From the NCBI GenBank assembly GCA_963678555.2, contig CAXXJA010000002.1, forward strand, positions 806,001 through 870,000: a stretch of 64,000 nucleotides of DNA. The letters are read 5' to 3'. The notes under the pieces were generated by a model. The model had not been told where the DNA came from. It ran no database searches and was given only the letters and a program-made list of their open reading frames with translations. Each line of letters starts with the position of its first letter. Position 1 is the stretch's first letter. Below are positions 56,521 to 64,000 of the stretch, in pieces. The stretch comes from SABI01 sp963678555 (GTDB lineage Bacteria; Spirochaetota; Spirochaetia; Sphaerochaetales; Sphaerochaetaceae). A program made the translations under genes and the position numbers.

Positions 56521-58056
56521 TCAGAAAGCCCGTACAGGCCTGACCCTGTAATCGTCGTCCCGATAGGCGTTGCTCTGAATCCCACTGAGGAAGTACTGGC
56601 CCCACGCGTAGTTTGCACTGGACTCGGAGGAACTCCAGTAGCCGTTGAACGAAAACCCTCCGGTCTTTTTCAAGTAAAGATTTTGACGGATCAGGTCCAG
56701 CTCATCTTTGCTCGGCAGAAACCAATCATCGTACCTCACTCCGTCTTTGGTTACCACCAGGTCTGCACACAGCTTCGTCGCATAGACAGTCTTATTGTTA
56801 TTTGGCTCGGCATTGCCAAACTTTGCTATAATCTTCTCTGTATTCTCCTTACCTGTCCCTATTGCAGTGCCGGTGCCTCCTACACTCGTTTTGTATCCTC
56901 CCCATACCCCGCTAAAATCATAGTCTTCAGGTGCAGATTCCAAATATCGCCACCCATCACTGTAGCTACCCTTGTCGTAGAAGATGTACCCTCCAGCTGG
57001 GCCTATGTCACCCTTGTTATAATAATCTCTCCACTTCGCATACAGCGTCATGTCAGCAACCACTACATCCGTGCCAAAGTTCCACTTGTCCTCAAAGCTC
57101 TTGTCTTTGTACCACCCACCAAATACATACCCGCTTCGTGTCGGCTCGCTGGGACTCTTAACAGGCATTCCGTGCATTGCGTTTTCTAGTGGAGGAACAG
57201 AATTACCACCCCCGCTGTCGAATGCCACCGTGTAGCTGGGAAGCGCCTTCGCAACCAGCGTCATATCAGGTACTCCCAGACGCACATAGGTCGATTCTTC
57301 AAGATCAATCTGATCCGCTAATTCTATGTATTCCTTTCCATACGTATAGCGCACCGTATGCCTGGCTCCCATCACCCGTGTCTGTTGGCCAGAGGTGATT
57401 ACCCCCGTACCATAGGCACCGACAAGCTCAGCTTTTACTCCTTCTGGAAGATTGGGCAATATAAATGTTGCATCGTATAACGGGATGATCTGTGCCGGTT
57501 CTGTCGCATAGTTCGCCTGCAGCTGGGTTGTCCGGTTCTCCTTCACTTCGAAGGTTCCATACAAGCGTTTGCCGGCGTAGGTGACGTATACCCGTATGGG
57601 TCCCACGGGCATGTTGGTCAGTCTCCGGTCGGTCTGCCCGTAGCTCACTCCATTGATCTGGATGTCGGCTCCCCTGAACGGTACGCTCCTGATCTCCACC
57701 GTGCCCGTCTTCTGCCCCAGCACCACCGTCTTGTCGTCCGCTCCAAGCGCCTCACCCCTGACCTGAGGCTTCGTCATGTTGACTTTCAGATTGGTCGCTT
57801 CTCCCGCCTTGATGGTCACCGTCTGGGTGGTACTGCTGTACCCTTCCTTCTGCAGTGTGATGCGGTAGCTTCCGGGATCGAGCATCAGGACGCTGCTTCC
57901 TCCCACGGTGATCCCTTTCATCTCCCCGTTCACATACACCTGCACCCCGTCGATCGCCTCAACGGCCAGAAATCCCTGTACCGCTGAGAACAGCGTTCCG
58001 CCGACGATGAGGATGAAGAATACCATGAGACTGATACGTGTGAAGTTCTTTTGCAT
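56521..58056 (-). CDS. Envelope protein: PEGA, InlB-type repeat and DUF1566-like domain
   Basis: 511 residues. A signal peptide/anchor (SLMVFFILIVGGTLFSAV) opens it. PEGA-like beta units near residues 30-95 (VQVYVNGEMKGITVGG, LQKEGYSSTTQTVTI) and again near 118-180 (FRGADIQINGVSYG). A Listeria-Bacteroides (InlB_B) repeat at about 280-345 contains FGGWYKDKSFEDKW and YAKWRD. The C-terminal 160 residues (GPAGGYIFYDKG, DDWFLPSKDELDLI, GYWSSSES) are DUF1566-like. Spirochaete surface modules; binding partner unknown. Shares its C-terminus with the gene at 59469. Confidence 0.75.
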   Translation of the reverse strand: MQKNFTRISLMVFFILIVGGTLFSAVQGFLAVEAIDGVQVYVNGEMKGITVGGSSVLMLDPGSYRITLQKEGYSSTTQTVTIKAGEATNLKVNMTKPQVRGEALGADDKTVVLGQKTGTVEIRSVPFRGADIQINGVSYGQTDRRLTNMPVGPIRVYVTYAGKRLYGTFEVKENRTTQLQANYATEPAQIIPLYDATFILPNLPEGVKAELVGAYGTGVITSGQQTRVMGARHTVRYTYGKEYIELADQIDLEESTYVRLGVPDMTLVAKALPSYTVAFDSGGGNSVPPLENAMHGMPVKSPSEPTRSGYVFGGWYKDKSFEDKWNFGTDVVVADMTLYAKWRDYYNKGDIGPAGGYIFYDKGSYSDGWRYLESAPEDYDFSGVWGGYKTSVGGTGTAIGTGKENTEKIIAKFGNAEPNNNKTVYATKLCADLVVTKDGVRYDDWFLPSKDELDLIRQNLYLKKTGGFSFNGYWSSSESSANYAWGQYFLSGIQSNAYRDDDYRVRPVRAF

Positions 58057-58085
58057 GAGGCTACCCCCGAACGTGTGAATAGGTA

Positions 58086-58114
58086 ATTATAAAGCCATTG
58101 GGAATTGATTGCAA
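58086..58114 (-). promoter_or_regulatory. Promoter of the 511-aa envelope protein
   Basis: On the minus strand TTGCAA (58114-58109), 17 bases, then perfect TATAAT (58091-58086). The predicted start is about 58079, giving a 20-odd-base leader with GGGGG before the ATG. The IS30 element's left edge lies about 10 bases upstream of the -35, so the core promoter survived the insertion. Confidence 0.6.
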
Positions 58115-58246
58115 AATAAAAACTCCAATTACGTTCTCTACGCGCGCGGTAAGATGAAATGCACGCCGAAAGGCGAAATAAAAAAAGAAGTCCCACGGAC
58201 CTCTGTTACAATGGAATTACAACCAACCAAAAGTAACGAGGGAACC

Positions 58247-59374
58247 ATGGGACGACCAAAGGTTACCATAGAGGATCATGCACATCATAGTCATTTCGCC
58301 TGGGATCAGAGAATTCAGATGCAATATTACTACGCTGGAGCGAATGGATACGAGAAAATTCGCTCACCCTTGTTGTTAGGAAGGATATTCGGTAAACACG
58401 AGTCAACCATCCGTAGAGAGCTAAAGAGAGGTATGGTGACCCACATACTTGAGGAGGAACCATTCGAAAGGAAGGAATACAATGCAGAATACGCTCAGAT
58501 AGACGCCATGAGCAAAAATTCCGCCAAAGGGCCTGATTTGAAGCTGGGGTATGACTGGCTTCTCGTGGAAGCGGTAACGCACCTGATTCGAGAGAAGAAA
58601 TATTCCCCCTACGCCGTTATTGCTGAATTCAACAACGAAGGATGGCCCAGCGAAACCAGGATCTGTGCGAAGACGCTGTATAACTATATTCAAGCAGGGT
58701 ATATGGGCGACCTGACAGAGAAAGACCTTCTCCTTGAAGGGAAGCGGAGGAAACCGAAAGGAGAGCCACGACAACACTCACGTGCGGCAGCCGCAGCGAA
58801 GAGTATATCCACGAGGCCCAAAGAAGCTGACGAGCGCAGTGAATTCGGACACTGGGAAGCTGATACGATTGTGAGTGGAACAGGGACATCCTCTACCTGT
58901 TTGCTGACACTTACAGAGAGAAAGACCCGTTTTGAGATTACCCGGAAGATTTCAAACAGGACGGCTGAGGCCTTCAGGAAAGAGCTTGATGTACTGGAAC
59001 GACAGATAGGTCCAAAACTCTTCAGAAGGCTGTTCAGGACTGTCACAGCGGATAATGGGGGCGAGTTCTCGGATATTTGTGGAATAGAGGCTTCTGTACA
59101 GTCATCGAAACAACGGTTGTCCCTTTACTTTGCACATCCCTATAGCAGCTTTGAGCGTGGCACCAATGAGAATCATAACGGAATCATCAGACGCTTTATT
59201 GTAAAAGGCTCTGACATAGGCAAATATTCCAAAAAAACTGTGAGAACCATACAGGACTGGATGAATTCATATCCCCGAAAAATCCTGAAGGGTATGACTC
59301 CTCACATGGCGGTTCAAGCAGAGCTCGGGCCCGAGCTCTGCTTGCCTAGAATACTGGAGGTGAGAAAATGTTAA
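58247..59374 (+). CDS. IS30-family transposase
   Basis: 375 residues from ATG 58247 (GAGGG upstream); longer frame starts into the IS end are unlikely. An N-terminal helix-turn-helix (LLLGRIFGKHESTIRRELKRG) is followed by the DDE catalytic core: Asp in FGHWEADTI, Asp in TADNGGEF, Glu in ERGTNENHNGIIRRF. All three are present, so the enzyme is probably active. A 30-bp perfect palindrome lies within the last 20 codons. Confidence 0.93.
   Translation: MGRPKVTIEDHAHHSHFAWDQRIQMQYYYAGANGYEKIRSPLLLGRIFGKHESTIRRELKRGMVTHILEEEPFERKEYNAEYAQIDAMSKNSAKGPDLKLGYDWLLVEAVTHLIREKKYSPYAVIAEFNNEGWPSETRICAKTLYNYIQAGYMGDLTEKDLLLEGKRRKPKGEPRQHSRAAAAAKSISTRPKEADERSEFGHWEADTIVSGTGTSSTCLLTLTERKTRFEITRKISNRTAEAFRKELDVLERQIGPKLFRRLFRTVTADNGGEFSDICGIEASVQSSKQRLSLYFAHPYSSFERGTNENHNGIIRRFIVKGSDIGKYSKKTVRTIQDWMNSYPRKILKGMTPHMAVQAELGPELCLPRILEVRKC
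59315..59344. repeat. 30-bp perfect palindrome inside the transposase 3' end
   Basis: The 15-base arm CAAGCAGAGCTCGGG is immediately followed by its exact complement. It lies in coding sequence (around QAELGPELCL) about 40 bases before the IS right end, and can form a cruciform or a stable RNA hairpin on either strand. Confidence 0.85.
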
Positions 59375-59468
59375 AGAAAAACGTGCATTCTACTTTACAC
59401 GGGGGCCAATTACGTTCTCTATACGCTCATGACTCATTTCCATCGGGGTTTGTGCACGTCTGATCTTC

Positions 59469-60470
59469 TTAGAATCTGCGAACCGGTCTGAAGTGAGCTT
59501 CGTTCAGTATTGCCAGCGTCTCCAGAGACTCATTTCCGACACCTCCAACATAGGCTACGAACACATCAGCGAGTGTGGAACTCCAATAGTAATCCCCATT
59601 CGACAGGTTGATCTTCAGGGGCCTTTCTCCAATGACCTGCATCAGCTCACTCAGTTCATCGGCAGAGGGCAGGAACCAGTCGTCCTTGCCATGCAATACC
59701 AGGGTGGCACAATTACTTGCAGGGTAATCCCCTTCCCCGTAGAATGCTACGATCTTTCGGGTGTTCTTATCCCCATCACCAAGCAGTGGTGAGGTGGTCT
59801 CGATGTGGTAGCTTTCACTGTTTTTTAATACTTCTTCGGTCCAGGGCAGATCAACCCAGAACCTGGATCTTCCACTCAAGAAGTCATACACATAATCGGG
59901 TGCGGCCTCCAGGTATCTCCATCCATCGCTAGAGGTCCCTTTATCATAGAAGACAACCCCACCGCCGGGTCCGATATCTCCTATCTGATAGGCTTCTCCT
60001 GTAGAAACGGCTTGTACATCAATCGTAAATTCAGTCACAGAAGTACCTGACCTGTCTCTGACAATCACATTGCTGGTTCCCGGTCCGATTGCATAGATGT
60101 TCTGGTTCTGAGACACCAGAAGAACTGAAGGATCACTGAATGATACCTCAAGAAAGCCGCCGCGACGATATCGGTTGATTGTCACCTGATCAAAGGTGAA
60201 GGGGAAATCATACAGGGGAAGAGAGTCTCCTAGTTGAAGTTCCTGGTCTCCTGTGATGAAGGTTGAGAAAAATTCCTCTTCATCTTCTGATCTGGCTGAA
60301 ACAGCCTCCACGGATGACTCGTCTCCACTATCTCCCGATACTCTGGTATGAAGAATATCCTGATTCTCTTCAAACGAAACATGCTTCGTGTAGAGGATGA
60401 GGGCACACAGAAGCAGGAATGCACACACATTGAACAGAACAAGCCCGATTATGATACGTTTCTTTTCCAT
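59469..60470 (-). CDS. Membrane-anchored DUF1566-like envelope protein, paralogue
   Basis: 333 residues. One N-terminal helix (IGLVLFNVCAFLLLCALIL) is followed by an acidic stalk. A Big_2-like/Ig-like part spans about 75-155 (SFSDPSVLLVSQNQNIYAIGPGTSNVIV). The C-terminal 170 residues (IGPGGGVVFYDKG, SSDGWRYLEAAPDYV, DDWFLPSADELSEL, YYWSST, FRPVRRF) match the last domain of the protein at 56521. The two genes are co-oriented and the IS30 lies between them. Probably surface or periplasmic. Confidence 0.72.
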   Translation of the reverse strand: MEKKRIIIGLVLFNVCAFLLLCALILYTKHVSFEENQDILHTRVSGDSGDESSVEAVSARSEDEEEFFSTFITGDQELQLGDSLPLYDFPFTFDQVTINRYRRGGFLEVSFSDPSVLLVSQNQNIYAIGPGTSNVIVRDRSGTSVTEFTIDVQAVSTGEAYQIGDIGPGGGVVFYDKGTSSDGWRYLEAAPDYVYDFLSGRSRFWVDLPWTEEVLKNSESYHIETTSPLLGDGDKNTRKIVAFYGEGDYPASNCATLVLHGKDDWFLPSADELSELMQVIGERPLKINLSNGDYYWSSTLADVFVAYVGGVGNESLETLAILNEAHFRPVRRF

Positions 60471-60551
60471 AGCCTTTTACCACACGTGATACCAGATCTC
60501 GAATGCATGACACACCAGCGAAGGTAGTTATTCCATTCTACTGTACAGGCC

Positions 60552-61178
60552 GTGGCAGAACAACATGAACCAATTACCCTCGAACAAGTGTCTCATTTCA
60601 TGGTATCAGATTTCTCAGCAGATTGTGAAAAGATATTATACAAGACGTTCTTGCTGTATTTCACATTCTGTCTTGTATGGAAGACATTTCAGTCTACTCA
60701 TGTACACAAGAGGGTACCATGGACATTCAATCAGCAATGGAAAAACATGCCATCAGGGTTTTTGCAGGAATGCACCGTGTCGGCAAAGAGATCTGAGAGT
60801 AATGGAAAAAAGAATCACGGGTCCCATGGACAACAGGTCTATTGGGAGCGTAATGGTATAGAACAGCTCTTTGATGACCTGAAGAATGAGCTGGATTGTC
60901 AACGGCTACGCGTACATTCAAGCTCTGCCATGCAGGGGAGGCTGTTTCTTCAGTTTATAGCGCTGACTCTGCTGACCTCGATCAGAAAGGTTATCGAGGA
61001 AAAGGAACCAGCTTCAGTACATATGCGAAAAGTTACCGTGATGTACTCAGGAAAGCAGCGGCTTTTTCTGTGGTGAAGTTCAAGGGAAAATACAAACAGG
61101 TCTATACAACACCGACCAAGGGAACCAGCCTGAATTTTATAGCCTTCGGGTTTGATGTCCCGGCTAGCTCAGATGGTT
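60552..61178 (+). pseudogene. Decayed IS1634/IS4-type transposase
   Basis: One frame ends VYWERNGIEQLFDDLKNEL, RLRVHSS and MQGRLFLQFIALTLLTSIRKVIEEK: the C-terminal DDE segment with the catalytic Glu. After MRK the match continues in another frame (SYRDVLRKAAAFSVVKFKGKYKQVY...), so a base is missing in the AAAA run near 61028. The N-terminal and two catalytic Asp regions are degraded or absent. Ends at the TAG near 61178. Confidence 0.7.
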
Positions 61179-61680
61179 AGTGCTAAACGTTGAGCGAGAG
61201 CTACGACAGACTGACTGCAAAGGGCGTCCACCACAGTTGCTGTAGCCCGCGAGATGGCCTGTTTCGTATTGGGTATGATGAACGACAGAATCGATTAAGC
61301 TGAAATAAGTACCGTACTGGTTATTATTGAGAGGGCTTGATAGACAGGACAATCGGGCAACGATCCTGCTATCTTCGAAAAATCTATGTTGACACCCTTG
61401 TGATGGTGATTCACGATGCGAGACAGAAAGAGCTGTAGGCGGACCATTGGCCTGTGGTAGCCAATCCACGTATATCAGAATGGTCGTCAGATGCCGAGTA
61501 CTGATATCCTGTCTATCAATCCCTTTTCTTTCCGACTGGATATTCGCCCGCAACAACACCGGTAGTTGTGAAGGTGAGCACCGGTGAATCGCAGGAATTG
61601 CACCATCAAGGTGTACTGCTCAGGAATAGACTCTTTGAAACGAGGCTGGTACCTATCCCTCAAAATTCCTTCTAAAATAA
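61179..61680 (+). ncRNA. Densely paired non-coding segment, candidate structured RNA
   Basis: No credible protein on either strand. TTGATAGACAGGA (61337-61349) and TCCTGTCTATCAA (61507-61519) are a 13-bp exact inverted repeat, extended by a GGG/CCC pair across one mismatch. Inside are ATTGGC/GCCAAT, CACC/GGTG, ACAG/CTGT hairpins. Upstream are AGC-GAGA-GCT with a GNRA loop, GGGC/GCCC and TCGT/ACGA pairs. Near 61583-61620 is another stem (GAGCACC with GGTG..TGCTC). TCCTGCTATC at 61364-61373 can compete for the first arm. A group II intron remnant is one candidate; I see no clear domain V, so this is unassigned. Confidence 0.35.
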
Positions 61681-62067
61681 AGATAGTTAAAGATTCTTTC
61701 CGTTATTGATCAGATTTATCAACCTAACAGCACGCAATTTGGGAAGTGGTGCTAATGGTGCCACGGTCGGTTCTGAATGTGCGAATATTGGTGCTCAAGC
61801 GAGCGAATATTCACCGACGACGGAGTTTAAAAACGAAGAAAGTATTGAGAAATATTGCTTGACTAAGGTCACATCATATCAGATTTTCAGTTATTATAGT
61901 TATTTTCACCTGCCCCGTTTGGTTGTTTATACCGGACGACAACAACTTCTACTCAACCGAATAGTCTCGATGTTTATTCCCAGTTTATTATTATAACGTA
62001 TAATATAATTCATTTGAGATGGTGTTAGTATTAGTGAATATGCAACTGAAAAGTGCGGCGGTTATAA
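61681..62067. other. AT-richer spacer before the histidine kinase
   Basis: Clearly more A/T than the housekeeping part, with a repeated GCGAATATT (61781 and 61803). One open frame (61706-61996, TTG start) is not convincing. No promoter stands out for the kinase; an in-frame TAA directly precedes its ATG. Confidence 0.35.
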
Positions 62068-64000
62068 ATGAAAAAGCATATCAGGTATGGAATAGTATTG
62101 ATTTCTCTGATTCTTTCATCTGCCTTTTTTTTATATCTTCTCAATTCCATAATTCCCTTCAGTGAAAATCTTCATGTACGGGAAGGAGTAATACATATCT
62201 CCCCGGAAGAAGGAGAGTCATGGGGGGCAAGGCTACAGGGTGAGTGGGAGTTCTATTGGGAAGAGTTGCTCACCTTCCATGATCTTCAGAGTAGAACTGC
62301 AGCCCAAGAATTTGGTGAAGTTCCTATGGTCTGGAATAGGTATAATGGAGAGGAGAAACACCCAGGCTTTGGGTATGCCACTTATGTTGTAGAGGTATCT
62401 GGAGTTACTCCAGGTAAACAGCTCGGTTTAATAGTACCTACTACCTCCACGGCAAACAAGGTTTTTATAGATGATGTACTCGTACATACCACTGGTTCGG
62501 TATCAAATAGCGCAGCACTGCATATTCCCTCTTATAAGACAGGTTTTTTCCCTTTTGTAGCCAACAATGAGTCATTTCATATAATTATACAGGTTTCCAA
62601 TTTTGTCTATGCCAGAGGAGGATTGTGGCATGAACCGATATTGGGAGAGTATCAGACCTTGAAGGGGTATCACGACAGACTACGGCAAAAAGACTATTTC
62701 CTTCTTGGCGGACTTTTGATCATGGTACTGTTTCATCTGCTGGTCTTTGGGTTTGATCACTCCGACCGCAGTCACCTCTATCTGGCACTCCTTGCGCTGA
62801 ATGCCTTGGTAAGGATCCTGGTATCCGGCAACTATCGGATATATGATTTTACCAGTATTGTCTGCTTTCGGTTTATGTTTATAGTTGAGTACATTTCCTT
62901 TCACTGGATTGCAACAACCTTCCTCCTTTTATCACATACTCTTTTTCAGAAAGGCCGAAAAAACGTCATTATCAAGGGAGTTGTAGTTAATGCACTACTT
63001 TTAAGTGTATATACAATTATCATTCCGATCAGATTCGTCAGCGCCATCATCAACTACGCTCAGATTTCCGTGTTATTTTCTCTCTTCTATGGGCTGTTTA
63101 TTGCCTTCAAAGCCTTGCTCCGTTCGGAAAGAGGCGCCGGGATCATCTTCGTGTGCGGGTATCTTGGAACCATTATGTCTCTATTTGACATTTTGTTCTA
63201 CAATAATCTGGTTAAAAGCTACCTCGGAGAAACTACCTCGTTTGCAATTTTTATATCAATTTTAATTCAGTCTTCTGTTATAGCGGTCAGATTTGCACTC
63301 AATACACGACGGTTGCAGAAACTCAGTGGCGAACTGATCCGCCTCAGTGTATTGAAGGATGAGTTTTTAGTGAATACTTCACACGAGTTAAAAACTCCTC
63401 TGAGTAGTATTATTGCACTATCTGACAGCTTGTTGATGGGTGGCACGAAAACAATAAGCCCCGTACAGCTTGAGGCTGCATCACTTATACGGACAAGTGC
63501 TCGGAGACTCTCTCATACAGTCAATGATGTTCTTGACATAGTTAAGCTGCGTAATGAAGATTTGAGTCTCGCCATACGAGCTTTGGATTTGAACCGTGTC
63601 TATCGGAGTATATTAGGAATGTTTTCTATATTGGCCATCCCCAAGGGGTTGAAGATACAAACTGATATCCCGGATACCTTGCCGTTGGTCCTTGCAGATG
63701 AAAATCGTTTGGCTCAGATTCTGTACAACCTGATGGACAATGCCCTGAAGCATACTGACAACGGAATTATCACCATCACAGCTGAATCAATTGACTCATT
63801 TGTGAATGTCTCAATAACTGATACCGGGAGGGGTATTGATGCCGCACTGCTGGATGCAATACTCAATGTAGAGATGAAAGAGGAGAAATATCTTTTTACA
63901 CAAGGTTTTGCCAGTGGTATCGGACTAGCCCTGTCGCGCTATCTTATAGAAACTCAGGGAGGCAGAATGTGGGCAGAATCTCGGATAGGTTACGGTTCCA
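62068..64000 (+). CDS. 7TMR-DISM sensor histidine kinase (3' end outside window)
   Basis: At least 644 residues. A signal-anchor (IVLISLILSSAFFLYLL) is followed by a 7TMR-DISM extracellular beta domain (GEWEFYWEELL, YATYVVEVSG) and seven membrane helices at about residues 205-400. A short linker leads to the kinase: H box SHELKTPLSSI with His439, N box LMDNALKHTD, G1 DTGRGID, G2 ASGIGLALS. Such kinases are abundant in spirochaetes and sense small molecules or carbohydrates. Its A/T-rich codon use and position beyond IS debris suggest it was acquired separately. Partner regulator not visible. Confidence 0.85.
   Translation, partial: MKKHIRYGIVLISLILSSAFFLYLLNSIIPFSENLHVREGVIHISPEEGESWGARLQGEWEFYWEELLTFHDLQSRTAAQEFGEVPMVWNRYNGEEKHPGFGYATYVVEVSGVTPGKQLGLIVPTTSTANKVFIDDVLVHTTGSVSNSAALHIPSYKTGFFPFVANNESFHIIIQVSNFVYARGGLWHEPILGEYQTLKGYHDRLRQKDYFLLGGLLIMVLFHLLVFGFDHSDRSHLYLALLALNALVRILVSGNYRIYDFTSIVCFRFMFIVEYISFHWIATTFLLLSHTLFQKGRKNVIIKGVVVNALLLSVYTIIIPIRFVSAIINYAQISVLFSLFYGLFIAFKALLRSERGAGIIFVCGYLGTIMSLFDILFYNNLVKSYLGETTSFAIFISILIQSSVIAVRFALNTRRLQKLSGELIRLSVLKDEFLVNTSHELKTPLSSIIALSDSLLMGGTKTISPVQLEAASLIRTSARRLSHTVNDVLDIVKLRNEDLSLAIRALDLNRVYRSILGMFSILAIPKGLKIQTDIPDTLPLVLADENRLAQILYNLMDNALKHTDNGIITITAESIDSFVNVSITDTGRGIDAALLDAILNVEMKEEKYLFTQGFASGIGLALSRYLIETQGGRMWAESRIGYGS

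Larger units (their letters stand above)
58125..59421 (+). mobile_element. IS30-family insertion sequence with 16-bp flanking direct repeat
   Basis: An intact transposase gene lies between two copies of CCAATTACGTTCTCTA (58125-58140 and 59406-59421). Just inside are imperfect inverted ends: AATGCACG at 58158-58165 and its complement CGTGCATT at 59382-59389, extended to about 18 bases with 13 matches. A 16-bp duplication is long for IS30 elements (normally 2-3 bp) but recalls IS1630, which duplicates long, variable targets. Confidence 0.78.

Noticed and set aside
56507..56523. TGATGA/TCATCA hairpin as a terminator
   Set aside because: Six weak base pairs without a T-run; too little to call.
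61158..61190. tRNA-like 5' half (GGCTAGCTCAGATGGTTAG)
   Set aside because: The segment encodes the last residues and stop of the transposase remnant and no matching T arm or acceptor partner follows.
61164..61559. 131-codon open frame on the minus strand
   Set aside because: No ribosome site or family; it lies antisense to the paired region and is best read as a chance frame.
61706..61996. 96-codon frame with TTG start
   Set aside because: No ribosome site, odd composition and no recognisable features.

Overview
Organism. The window reads as chromosome of a host- or sediment-type anaerobic spirochaete (Spirochaetota, Spirochaetales; Sphaerochaeta- or Treponema-like), at roughly 50% GC. The evidence is the N-terminus of a spirochaete-type long GreA at the left edge, the dnaG-rpoD-zinc-ribbon gene block, a cmk-rpsA pair, several PEGA-domain and DUF1566-like envelope proteins, a 7TMR-DISM histidine kinase and a six-gene Rnf complex. 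Genus is an inference; no rRNA is present to settle it.

Layout. 1-10.2 kb (+ strand except the edge): housekeeping genes rpe-dtd-recA, then a tightly overlapping scpA-scpB-rluB-cmk-rpsA run with a membrane TPR protein and a lipoprotein, then mazG. 10.2-17.9 kb: a peptide-type ABC uptake locus with two paralogous binding proteins, a BusR-like GntR/RCK_C regulator between them, two permeases and a fused double ATPase; a bipartite inverted repeat overlies the promoter of the second binding protein. 17.8-30.1 kb (mostly - strand): a radical SAM fusion protein, RNase P RNA, zinc-ribbon protein, rpoD with a very acidic N-terminus, dnaG, a YkgJ-like protein, tRNA-Tyr and tRNA-Thr, a secreted TPR protein, AroH-type chorismate mutase, DUF1015 and an FtsB-like protein coupled to a 51-codon gene.

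30.5-46.9 kb: a degenerate GGDEF-like protein (+), then one almost gapless 15-kb minus-strand gene train rnfCDGEAB - GH57-like pseudoenzyme - prfB (with a programmed +1 frameshift) - PEGA protein - ftsY - secreted repeat protein - lolC/D/E-like exporter - rnz. It joins energy conservation, translation termination, membrane targeting, lipoprotein sorting and tRNA maturation. 47.0-56.4 kb: P-loop/Gls24-like protein, pcnB, hisS, a DEAH helicase gene split by a -1 frame change exactly at a known slippery heptamer, aroB, and a cysteine desulfurase-thiI pair for tRNA 4-thiouridine.

56.5-64 kb is accessory: two related DUF1566-like envelope proteins flanking an intact IS30-family element bounded by a 16-bp direct repeat, a decayed IS1634/IS4-type transposase, about 450 bases of densely paired non-coding DNA that looks like a structured RNA, an AT-richer spacer, and a 7TMR-DISM histidine kinase cut by the window edge.

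A recurring regulatory theme is a -10 box only 6-8 bases upstream of the start codon (rpe, scpA, mazG, the P-loop gene, aroB), suggesting leaderless transcripts alongside ordinary Shine-Dalgarno genes. The most distinctive items are the structured-RNA locus, the possible frameshifted helicase, the BusR-like regulator with its bipartite operator, and the leaderless promoters.
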